Assembly: GCF_902506105.1 (NCBI RefSeq)
Contig: NZ_LR733304.1
Location: 496,001-560,000 of the forward strand
From: Aeromicrobium sp. 9AM
GTDB lineage: Bacteria > Actinomycetota > Actinomycetes > Propionibacteriales > Nocardioidaceae
Direction of reading: 5' to 3'
DNA: 64,000 bases
Shown piece by piece: positions 51,213 through 58,040 of the stretch. Made by a program: the position numbers and the translations under genes. Position 1 is the stretch's first letter. Each line of letters starts with the position of its first letter. Below the pieces are notes generated by a model. That model worked only from the letters and a program-made list of their open reading frames with translations, had not been told where the DNA came from and searched no databases.

Positions 51213-52640
51213 TCAGACGGGGCGGGGGTTCTTGGCGTGCGGGTCGCGCACCGACGTCAGCTCGCGCAGGAAGTTGGAGGCCCACAGGTCGATGTCGTTC
51301 TCCATGACCTGTTTGCGCATCGCCTTCATGCGGCGGGCCTTCTCCCGCGGGCTGGCGTTGATCGCCTCGAGCATCATGCTCTTCATGCCGTTGATGTCGT
51401 GCGGGTTGACCTGGTAGGCGCCCTTGAGCTCGGACGCGGCCCCGGCGAACTCGCTCAGCACCAGGGCGCCGCGATCGTCATAGCGGCAGGCGACGTACTC
51501 CTTGGCGACGAGGTTCATGCCGTCGCGCAGCGGGGTCACGACCATGACGTCGGCCGCCCGGTAGAGCGCGGCCATCTCGGACCGTGGGTAGGAGGCGTGC
51601 AGGTAGGTCACGGGCTGCTGGCCGATCCGGGCGACGTCGCCGTTGATGCGGCCGACGAGCCGGTTGATGTCGTCGCGGAGGATCTTGTACTGGTCGACCC
51701 GCTCGCGTGACGGGGTCGCGACCTGCACGAACACCGCGTCGTCGACGTGCAGCGAGCCGTCGCTGATGAGCTCGCCGAACGCGCGGAGTCGCTGACGCAG
51801 CCCCTTGGTGTAGTCGAGCCGGTCGATGCCCAGCAGCATCGTCTTGGGACTGCCGAGGCTCTCGCGGATCTCGGCGGCGCGGGCGATGACCTCGGGCGTA
51901 CGGGCGAGCTCCTCGAATCCGGCCGCGTCGATCGAGATCGGGTACGCCTGGGCGAGGACCGTGCGGCCGTCGGGCAGGTAGATCATGTCGCGGTGCGTCT
52001 TGTGGCCGACCCTCTGGCGTACGAGGCGCACGAAGTTCTGCGCCGCGCCGGGCATCTGGAACCCGACGAGGTCGGCACCCAGCAGGCCCTCGAGGATCTG
52101 CCGGCGCCAGGGGAGCTGCTGGAACAGCTCGGCGGGCGGGAACGGGATGTGCAGGAAGAACCCGATGCGCAGGTCAGGACGCAGCTCGCGGAGCATCGTG
52201 GGCACGAGCTGCAGCTGGTAGTCCTGCACCCACACGACGGCATCCGGCTTGGCGACCTTGGCGGCCTGCTCGGCGAAGCGGCGGTTGACCCGGACGTACG
52301 CGTCCCACCACTCACGGTGGAACTCAGGGGGTGCGACGACGTCGTGGTAGAGCGGCCAGAGCGTGGAGTTGGAGAAGCCCTCGTAGTACTCGGCGATCTC
52401 GTCGTCCGACAGCGGTACGGGCACGAGGTGCAGGCCGTTGTGCTCGAAGGGCTTGAGATTCTCGTCCGCTGCCCCGTGCCAGCCGATCCACGCGCCGCCG
52501 TTGCGTCGCATGACGGGCTCGAGGGCGGTGACCAGGCCACCGGGGGAGGTGCGCCACATCGTGCTGCCGTCGGGTGCGGTGATCCGGTCGACAGGCAGGC
52601 GGTTGGCGATGACTACGAAGTCTGCGGTTCCGGTCGCCAT
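51213..52640 (-). CDS. otsA: alpha,alpha-trehalose-phosphate synthase (UDP-forming)
   Basis: Makes trehalose 6-phosphate from UDP-glucose and glucose 6-phosphate. The 475-residue GT20 enzyme has VIANRLPVDR, RTSPGGLVTALEPVM, VWVQDYQLQLVP, FFLHIPFPPAELFQQLPWR, LLGIDRLDYTKGLRQRLRAF and VVTPLRDGMNLVAKEYVACR, all expected substrate-binding motifs. ATG 52640. otsB is present 2 kb away on the other strand, so both steps of trehalose synthesis are encoded here. Confidence 0.97.
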   Translation of the reverse strand: MATGTADFVVIANRLPVDRITAPDGSTMWRTSPGGLVTALEPVMRRNGGAWIGWHGAADENLKPFEHNGLHLVPVPLSDDEIAEYYEGFSNSTLWPLYHDVVAPPEFHREWWDAYVRVNRRFAEQAAKVAKPDAVVWVQDYQLQLVPTMLRELRPDLRIGFFLHIPFPPAELFQQLPWRRQILEGLLGADLVGFQMPGAAQNFVRLVRQRVGHKTHRDMIYLPDGRTVLAQAYPISIDAAGFEELARTPEVIARAAEIRESLGSPKTMLLGIDRLDYTKGLRQRLRAFGELISDGSLHVDDAVFVQVATPSRERVDQYKILRDDINRLVGRINGDVARIGQQPVTYLHASYPRSEMAALYRAADVMVVTPLRDGMNLVAKEYVACRYDDRGALVLSEFAGAASELKGAYQVNPHDINGMKSMMLEAINASPREKARRMKAMRKQVMENDIDLWASNFLRELTSVRDPHAKNPRPV

Positions 52641-52670
52641 GCACGAGAGCCTAGGGCAAGGCGGGAGCGC

Positions 52671-53660
52671 TCACCTTTCGGCGACACCCAGCTGGTCCAG
52701 GATCGTCTCGATCTGCCGCATGATCGAGACGGTCTCGTCGAGCGGCAGGAGGGTCGACTCGGTCGCACCGGCGCGCAGGCACGCGGCCACCTCCTCGATC
52801 TCGTGGGCGTAGCCGCGGCCGGTGACGGGCTCGCTGATGGTGTCGAGCCGGTCGTCATGTGCGTGGGTGAAGAGCGTCGGGTGGTGGAACCGGGCCGGCA
52901 CCTCGATGAGTCCCAGGTCGCCGGCGACGGAGGCGCGGTTGTCACTCTGGGCGACCTGGTTCCAGGCGATGCTCGCGACCGCACCGTTGGCGTACGTCAT
53001 GGTGGCTCCGCCGTTGACGTCGATGCCTGCGTCCGACAGGGTCCCGGTCGCGGCGATGCTGACCGGCTCTCCGAGGATCAGGTGCGCGAACGTCAGGGGG
53101 TAGATGCCGACGTCGAGCAGGGCACTCGCGCCCAGAGCCGGGTCCCACAGGCGTGCGGTCGTCGCCGGCCCGACGAAGCCCAGCTCGGCCCGCACCTGCC
53201 CGACCGTCCCGAGGGAGCCGTCGTGGGCGAGCTCCGCGATACGGCGGATGTTGGGGTTGGCTCGCATCCACATCGCCTCGGCGAAGAACAGGCCTCGCGA
53301 CCGCGCCTCGGCCACGAGGGTCTCGGTGTCGGCGAGGTTCATCGTGAGCGCCTTCTCGCACAGCACGGCCTTGCCGGCCTCGAAGCACAGCATGACGTCC
53401 TCGAGGTGCCGGCTGTGCGGCGTCGCGACATAGATGACATCGACGCCGGGGTCGGCCGCCAGCTCCTCGTACGAACCGTGGGCCCGGGCAGCGCCGAACC
53501 GGTCGGCGAACGAGCGTGCCGCGTCGGGCCGGCGCGAGCCCACGGCGGCGAGCTCATTGCCCTCCACGAGGGCGAGGTCGGTCGCGAACGACTCCGCTAT
53601 GCGTCCCGTCGCTAGGATTCCCCATCGAATGGGTGTGCGTGGCCCCGAATCTGTCGTCAT
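52671..53660 (-). CDS. Gfo/Idh/MocA-family oxidoreductase
   Basis: A 329-residue NAD(P)-dependent oxidoreductase: IRWGILATGRIAESFATDLA Rossmann start, YVATPHSRHLEDVMLCFEAGKAVLCEKALTMN with the EKA/EKP motif, and the alpha-beta C-terminal domain with ALLDVGIYPLTFAHLILG. ATG 53660 is chosen as the family start. It acts on a sugar or inositol-like substrate, unknown here. It is 30 bp upstream of otsA on the same strand. Confidence 0.9.
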   Translation of the reverse strand: MTTDSGPRTPIRWGILATGRIAESFATDLALVEGNELAAVGSRRPDAARSFADRFGAARAHGSYEELAADPGVDVIYVATPHSRHLEDVMLCFEAGKAVLCEKALTMNLADTETLVAEARSRGLFFAEAMWMRANPNIRRIAELAHDGSLGTVGQVRAELGFVGPATTARLWDPALGASALLDVGIYPLTFAHLILGEPVSIAATGTLSDAGIDVNGGATMTYANGAVASIAWNQVAQSDNRASVAGDLGLIEVPARFHHPTLFTHAHDDRLDTISEPVTGRGYAHEIEEVAACLRAGATESTLLPLDETVSIMRQIETILDQLGVAER

Positions 53661-53690
53661 GACACACACCATGCCATTCGGCGAAGCAAA

Positions 53691-53719
53691 TGACACCGGT
53701 GTGATTCGTGGCCTAAGAT
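53691..53719 (+). promoter_or_regulatory. promoter of the DUF3263 gene
   Basis: TGACAC (53691-53696), 17-bp spacer, TAAGAT (53714-53719). The expected start of transcription coincides with the ATG at 53727, giving a leaderless mRNA, common in actinobacteria. Confidence 0.6.
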
Positions 53720-53726
53720 GACGAAC

Positions 53727-54023
53727 ATGAGCGCTGTGGAGAAGTCGAACGCCGGTACGCCGGTCGCCGCCGAGTCGCTGTCCGAGCGCGACCGCGAGAT
53801 CCTGGCGCTCGAACGGCTCTGGTGGCAGTATGCCGGCGCCAAGGAGCAGGCGATCCGCGACAAGTTCGACATGTCCGCCACGCGCTACTACCAGGTGCTC
53901 AACGCCCTCATCGACCGTGAGGACGCGCTGGCGTACGATCCACTTCTGGTCAAGCGCCTGCGCCGTCTGCGTGCGCAGCGTCAGCGCAGCCGCTCAGCCA
54001 GGCGTCTCGGCATCGACCTCTGA
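53727..54023 (+). CDS. DUF3263-family protein
   Basis: A 98-residue protein with SERDREILALERLWWQYAGAKEQAIRDKFDMSATRYYQVLNALIDREDALAYDPLLVKRLRRLR. This is the conserved actinobacterial DUF3263 family, a helix-turn-helix-like fold, and the basic C-terminus suggests nucleic acid binding. ATG 53727 fits a leaderless start; an ATG nine bases upstream overlaps the -10 element. It is followed 8 bp later by a LytR_C gene, a pairing seen in many actinobacteria. Confidence 0.88.
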   Translation: MSAVEKSNAGTPVAAESLSERDREILALERLWWQYAGAKEQAIRDKFDMSATRYYQVLNALIDREDALAYDPLLVKRLRRLRAQRQRSRSARRLGIDL

Positions 54024-54031
54024 AGGTTCCC

Positions 54032-54565
54032 ATGGAGCACCGCAGGACTCCGACTGGCAAGGCATTCGTCCCCGCCAGCTGGTTCATCGTCCTGACGATC
54101 ATGCTGGTTGTCGGCGCTGCCGGCTGGCTCGGCTGGCTGTTCGTCGACAACGATCCCGACACGCCTGCCGCGAGCCCGTCGACCTCGACGACGACTCCGG
54201 CGACCACTCCCACGCCGACGCCGACCAAGACCACCGAGACGACCGACGAGCCGACGCCGACGCCGAGCAAGACGACGGACGAGCCGAAGGCGAATCGTGA
54301 CGTGCCGGTCGCGGTGCTCAACAACACGACGATCCAGGGCCTCGCGGCGACCTACTCCGCCAAGGTGCGCTCGGCCGGCTGGGCGAACGTGACGATCGGC
54401 AACTGGCGTGGCTCGATCTCCGGCAACACCGTCTACTTCCCGCCGCAGCTCGAGCAGCAGGCCAAGGTGCTCGGTGACGACCTCGACATCGGCCGCATCA
54501 TGCCGAGCATCGCGCCGATGCGGACCGACCGCCTGACGATCATCCTGTCCGGCCCGCAACAATAG
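54032..54565 (+). CDS. LytR C-terminal domain protein, membrane-anchored
   Basis: A 177-residue protein with one N-terminal membrane helix (FIVLTIMLVVGAAGWLGWLF, about residues 18-37), a Thr/Pro/Ser-rich extracytoplasmic linker (about 43-85), and a LytR_C domain (VPVAVLNNTTIQGLAATYSAKVRSAGWANVTIGNW). Such proteins are exported and linked to the cell envelope; no phosphotransferase domain is present. It sits between DUF3263 and otsB. Confidence 0.9.
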   Translation: MEHRRTPTGKAFVPASWFIVLTIMLVVGAAGWLGWLFVDNDPDTPAASPSTSTTTPATTPTPTPTKTTETTDEPTPTPSKTTDEPKANRDVPVAVLNNTTIQGLAATYSAKVRSAGWANVTIGNWRGSISGNTVYFPPQLEQQAKVLGDDLDIGRIMPSIAPMRTDRLTIILSGPQQ

Positions 54566-54569
54566 GTGG

Positions 54570-55361
54570 ATGCCCGCAAACACCCGCGCTGATGTGATCG
54601 CCGATCCCGCCGGCACGCTGCTTGCCCTCGACTTCGACGGGACCTTGGCCCACATCGTCGACGACCCGACCCAGGCGTACGCCCATGAGCGTTCGGTCGC
54701 GGCCCTCGCCCGGCTCGGCAGGGTCCTCGGCCAGGTCGCGATCGTCACCGGCCGGCCCGTCCGACAGGCGCTGGAGCTCGGTGGATTCGACGGCCTGGAC
54801 GGCCTCGACCGCCTCGTGATCTGGGGGCAGTACGGCGCCGAGCGCTGGGACGCCGCCACGGCCGAGACTGTCGAACCGGAACGCCCCGAGCCCGTGGCCC
54901 GGTTGGCCGAGGAGCTGCCCGGCTGGCTGGCCGAGCGCGGTGCCGGTCACGTACGCATCGAGGACAAGGGCCTCGCGATCGCCGTGCACACGCGTGGCAT
55001 CGACCCCGAGCTCATCCACGAGCTCGCCGAGCCGCTGTCGGCGCTGGCCGGCGACCTCGGGCTCGTCGTCGAGCCGGGACGCCAGGTCATCGAGCTGCGC
55101 GCGCCCGGCATCGACAAGGGTGATGCCGTGCGCGCCCTGGTCGAGCGGCTCGGGGCGCGCCAGGTGATCTTCGCCGGCGACGACCTCGGTGACCTGCCGG
55201 CGTTCACGGCGGTCGAGGAGCTGCGCCACGACGGGATCGGCGGGATGCTGATCTGCTCGGCGTCGGCGGAGCAGGACGCGCTCGTCGCCCGCGCCGACGT
55301 CGTCCTGGACGGACCCGACGCGGTGGCCGACTGGTTGGAGGCCTTGGCTGATGAGTTCTGA
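54570..55361 (+). CDS. otsB: trehalose-6-phosphate phosphatase
   Basis: Dephosphorylates trehalose 6-phosphate. The 263-residue HAD-superfamily protein has the nucleophile and acid aspartates in LALDFDGTLAHIV (Asp21, Asp23), GQYGAERWD, and FAGDDLGDLPAF for magnesium binding. ATG 54570 is 4 bp after the LytR_C stop, and the stop overlaps the next gene by 11 bp. Works with OtsA at 51-52.6 kb. Confidence 0.94.
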   Translation: MPANTRADVIADPAGTLLALDFDGTLAHIVDDPTQAYAHERSVAALARLGRVLGQVAIVTGRPVRQALELGGFDGLDGLDRLVIWGQYGAERWDAATAETVEPERPEPVARLAEELPGWLAERGAGHVRIEDKGLAIAVHTRGIDPELIHELAEPLSALAGDLGLVVEPGRQVIELRAPGIDKGDAVRALVERLGARQVIFAGDDLGDLPAFTAVEELRHDGIGGMLICSASAEQDALVARADVVLDGPDAVADWLEALADEF

Positions 55362-55800
55362 GCTGGTGCTGTTGCCCCAGACGCCGTGGACCCGGGTCCG
55401 TACGGTGCTCAACTGGATCAACCTCAGCACCGTGCTCGGACTCGCGATCGCCAGGATCGGCGGCGCGACGATCGTGCGCCGCGGCCGTGGGACGTACCTC
55501 GCGACGGGTTACCGGTTCGGCTTCCCGGTCGCCAGCGCGTTCACGATCGGCAGCGTCATCACGAGCAAGCACGACGTCGAGTACTTCGTCGAACGGCCGG
55601 TGCTGCTGCAGCACGAGGACCGGCACTGCACGCAGTACGCGTTCGTCCTCGGAGTCGCGATGCTGCCGTTCTACTTCCTCTGCGTCGGCATCTCGTACGC
55701 GATCGCCGGCGACCACTCGTCGTACAACCCCTTCGAGCGCCTCGCCAACCTCGCCGACGGCAACTACCCGCCGCCGCGCACCCGCTTCTCCCGCCGCTAG
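55351..55800 (+). CDS. membrane protein with HExxH motif, function unknown
   Basis: A 149-residue protein with a hydrophobic stretch near residues 60-70 and a stronger membrane segment (VLGVAMLPFYFLCVGISYAIAG, about 98-119). VLLQHEDRHCTQYAFVLG contains HEDRH, fitting the HExxH zinc-protease motif, with an additional conserved-looking YNPFERLAN. It is too small for a typical metalloprotease and has no recognised glutamate or histidine third ligand, so catalysis is uncertain. It overlaps otsB by 11 bp. Confidence 0.72.
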   Translation: MSSELVLLPQTPWTRVRTVLNWINLSTVLGLAIARIGGATIVRRGRGTYLATGYRFGFPVASAFTIGSVITSKHDVEYFVERPVLLQHEDRHCTQYAFVLGVAMLPFYFLCVGISYAIAGDHSSYNPFERLANLADGNYPPPRTRFSRR

Positions 55801-55806
55801 CTGGAC

Positions 55807-55870
55807 CGCTGGCAGTGACGTTCCGGTCGCGAAACGCCGTTTGCCCCCGACCGAAACGTCACTCCCAGCG
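55807..55870. repeat. long hairpin repeat, family member 2
   Basis: Arms at 55807-55829 (starting CGCTGGCAGTGACGTTCC) and 55848-55870 pair over 21 of 23 positions with an 18-nt loop. It shares CGCTGG-AGTGACGTTC with the element at 48402-48468 and the flanking CTGGACC, but the apical part differs and pairs in both. It lies 6 bp after a stop codon. Confidence 0.88.
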
Positions 55871-55952
55871 AGTTCGGTGACCGTATGACGAACAGCCCGT
55901 GTCCGGCATGCGGACCGAGTGGACACATCGTGAGACGCGCCCGTAGGCTGAA

Positions 55953-56069
55953 ACCACTCATCACGAGGGGTACAGGGACACGGCCCTACGACGCCCCAGC
56001 AACCAGTCGCTCATCGACCAGGTGCTCAATCCGTCCCGGACGACAGTCGATCCGGGAAAGATGAAAGGT
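55953..56069 (+). ncRNA. SAM-I riboswitch (S box)
   Basis: The leader of the thrC-like gene carries the S-box consensus in order: GAGGGGTACAGGGAC then GGCCCTACGACGCCCC and GCAACC (55966-56003), GGTGCTCAATCC (56021-56032), a P4 hairpin CCCGG/CCGGG, and the closing P1 strand GATGA (56060-56064) that pairs with TCATC (55958-55962). ACC at 55953-55955 can also pair with GGT at 56067-56069, which includes the ribosome-binding AAAGG (56064-56068), so SAM binding could hide the start signal and switch translation off. That requires transcription to begin upstream of 55953. A -10-like TAGGCT is at 55944-55949. Confidence 0.92.
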
Positions 56070-56076
56070 CACTTCT

Positions 56077-57348
56077 GTGAGTACATCCGCTCCAAGCCTC
56101 GCCGCACCCGCCCTGCGCGAGGGCGCCTTCGGCAACGCCGTCGAGCTCGTCTGCCGCGAGTGCGGCACGACGCGTGAGCTCGGCCCCCACTACGCGTGCA
56201 GCGAGTGTTTCGGCCCGCTCGAGATCCGGTACGACTTCCCGGCCGTCACCCGCGAGGAGATCGCAGCCGGCCCCGCCAACATCTGGCGCTACAAGGCGCT
56301 GTTGCCGGTCCCCGACGACATCGAGCTCAGCCCCAACCTCGAGCCCGGCTTCACCCGCCTGCTCAAGGCCGACAACCTCGCCGCTGAGCTGGGCCTCAAG
56401 AACCTCTGGGTCAAGGACGACAGCACCAACCCGACCAACTCGTTCAAGGACCGCGTCGTCGCGTGCGCCCTGAGCGCCGCCCGCGAGTTCGGCAGCAAGG
56501 TCTTCGCGTGCCCGTCGACGGGTAACCTCGCCAACGCGGTCGCCGCCGCGGGCGCCCGGGCCGGCATCAAGACGGTCGTGTTCATCCCCAGCAACCTCGA
56601 GACGCCGAAGCAGGTCAACTCGGCGGTCTACACAGAGAACCTCGTCGCGGTCGACGGCAACTACGACGACGTCAACAAGCTCGCCTCCGAGATCGCGGGC
56701 GAGGAGGACGGCTGGGCGTTCGTCAACGTCAACGTCCGTCCGTTCTACGCCGAGGGGTCCAAGACGCTCGGCTACGAGATCGCCGAGCAGCTCGGCTGGC
56801 GCCTGCCCGACCAGATCGTCATCCCGGTCGCGTCCGGCTCGCAGCTGACCAAGGTCCACAAGGCGTTCAAGGAGCTCATCGCGCTGGGCCTCGTCGAGGA
56901 CAAGCCCTACAAGGTCTTCGGCGCCCAGGCCACGGGCTGCTCGCCGGTGTCCGAGGCGTTCCGCGAGGGCTGGGACGTCGTACGCCCCGTGCGCCCCGAC
57001 ACGATCGCCAAGTCGCTCGCGATCGGCAACCCTGCCGACGGTGTGTACGTCCTGGACATCTGCCGCGAGACCGGCGGCGCGATCGCCGACATCTCCGACG
57101 ACGAGGTCCGCGCAGCCATCGTGCTGCTGGCCCGCACCGAGGGCATCTTCACCGAGACCGCTGGTGGCACCACGGTCGGCGTGCTCAAGAAGCTCGTCGA
57201 GACCGGCCAGCTCGACCCGGAGCTCGAGACCGTCGTCATCAACACCGGCCACGGGCTCAAGACGCTCGACGCCGTCACCGACCTGGTCCGCCCCGCGGCC
57301 ACCATCGCGCCGACCTACGAGGCCTTCGTCGCCTCCGGCATCGCCTGA
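56077..57348 (+). CDS. thrC: threonine synthase-family PLP enzyme, possible sulfur-carrier-dependent homocysteine synthase
   Basis: A 423-residue fold-type II PLP enzyme. An N-terminal zinc ribbon has Cys26, Cys29, Cys41 and Cys44 (VCRECG, YACSECF); the cofactor lysine is Lys124 in NPTNSFKDRVVACAL; PSTGNLANAVAAAGARAG and ETAGGTTVGVLKKL follow the family. GTG 56077 has AAAGG upstream. A SAM-I riboswitch and a downstream CysO-type sulfur carrier suggest that it makes homocysteine from O-phosphohomoserine instead of, or besides, threonine. The fold alone cannot separate these activities. I recall a similar actinobacterial pair described as MetM/MetO, but the assignment here is inference. Confidence 0.9.
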   Translation: MSTSAPSLAAPALREGAFGNAVELVCRECGTTRELGPHYACSECFGPLEIRYDFPAVTREEIAAGPANIWRYKALLPVPDDIELSPNLEPGFTRLLKADNLAAELGLKNLWVKDDSTNPTNSFKDRVVACALSAAREFGSKVFACPSTGNLANAVAAAGARAGIKTVVFIPSNLETPKQVNSAVYTENLVAVDGNYDDVNKLASEIAGEEDGWAFVNVNVRPFYAEGSKTLGYEIAEQLGWRLPDQIVIPVASGSQLTKVHKAFKELIALGLVEDKPYKVFGAQATGCSPVSEAFREGWDVVRPVRPDTIAKSLAIGNPADGVYVLDICRETGGAIADISDDEVRAAIVLLARTEGIFTETAGGTTVGVLKKLVETGQLDPELETVVINTGHGLKTLDAVTDLVRPAATIAPTYEAFVASGIA

Positions 57349-57369
57349 GTCAGAACACCAAGGAGCACT

Positions 57370-57648
57370 GTGAGCATCAACGTACGCATCCCGACGATCC
57401 TCCGCACGTACACGCAGGACCAGTCGCAGGTCACCGCCGAGGGCGAGACCCTCAGCGCTGTCATCGAGTCGCTCGAGGGCACGTTCCCCGGTATCAAGGC
57501 GCGGGTCGTCGACGAGCAGGGCAAGCTGCGCCGCTTCGTCAACATCTACGTCGCGGAGGAGGATGTCCGGTTCGCCCAGGGTCTCGACACCCCGACCCCG
57601 GCCGGCACCCAGGTCTCGATAATCCCAGCCGTTGCCGGGGGTTGCTGA
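57370..57648 (+). CDS. MoaD/ThiS-family sulfur carrier protein (CysO-like) ending in Gly-Gly-Cys
   Basis: A 92-residue ubiquitin-fold sulfur carrier. It resembles mycobacterial CysO throughout (VRIPTILRTYT, FVNIYVAEEDVRFAQGLDTP, VSIIPAVAGG), but the coding sequence ends Gly-Gly-Cys-stop rather than Gly-Gly. A JAMM-type peptidase would have to remove the last residue to expose the carboxylate used as thiocarboxylate. AAGGAG precedes GTG 57370. It follows the thrC-like gene by 21 bp under one SAM riboswitch. Molybdopterin use is unlikely, as no molybdenum genes are near. Confidence 0.9.
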   Translation: MSINVRIPTILRTYTQDQSQVTAEGETLSAVIESLEGTFPGIKARVVDEQGKLRRFVNIYVAEEDVRFAQGLDTPTPAGTQVSIIPAVAGGC

Positions 57649-57730
57649 GGTTGCGGTGAAGCCTTGTAGGCTCTGCGCATGAAGGGGCTCCGGCAGGTGG
57701 GTTCCTCCAGGATCAGGTGGGAGTGGCGGC

Positions 57731-57931
57731 ATGGTGCAAGGCACCGTCAAGTGGTTCAACGCTGACAAGGGCTACGGCTTCATCGAGGTCGAGGGCCAGG
57801 ACGACGTCTTCGTCCATTGGTCCAAGATCGCGTCAGACGGATACAAGACTCTCGAGGATGGCCAGAAGGTCGAGTTCGAGGTCGTCGACGGACCCAAGGG
57901 TCGCGAGGCCCACGAGGTCATCGGGCAGTGA
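57731..57931 (+). CDS. cold-shock protein (CspA family)
   Basis: A 66-residue single-stranded nucleic-acid-binding protein. The RNP-1 and RNP-2 motifs are [10 protein letters not shown] and DVFVHWSKI, with the typical [11 protein letters not shown] start and [15 protein letters not shown] centre. The 5' leader of about 60 nt or more is GC-rich with possible fold-back. It is a monocistronic gene closed by a strong terminator. The gene order thrC-like, carrier, csp, groEL resembles the Streptomyces coelicolor groEL2 region. Confidence 0.96.
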   Translation: MVQGTVKWFNADKGYGFIEVEGQDDVFVHWSKIASDGYKTLEDGQKVEFEVVDGPKGREAHEVIGQ

Positions 57932-57944
57932 GTCCGTGAAGGAG

Positions 57945-57970
57945 CCCGGTCCGGGGGGACCGGGTTTTTT
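57945..57970 (+). terminator. Rho-independent terminator of the cold-shock gene
   Basis: CCCGGTCC, GGGG loop, GGACCGGG, then six T residues: a perfect 8-bp stem 13 bp after the csp stop. It is the clearest intrinsic terminator in the window. Confidence 0.95.
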
Positions 57971-58040
57971 CATGCCCTGAAACACGCGCGTGACCCATGT
58001 GACACTTGCGATGTCACATACTCACTGACATACTCCCGGT

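Noticed and set aside
57370-57648. Assignment as molybdopterin synthase small subunit (MoaD)
   Set aside because: No other molybdenum cofactor genes are present, the sequence is closer to CysO, and it is under a SAM riboswitch with a sulfhydrylase-like enzyme.
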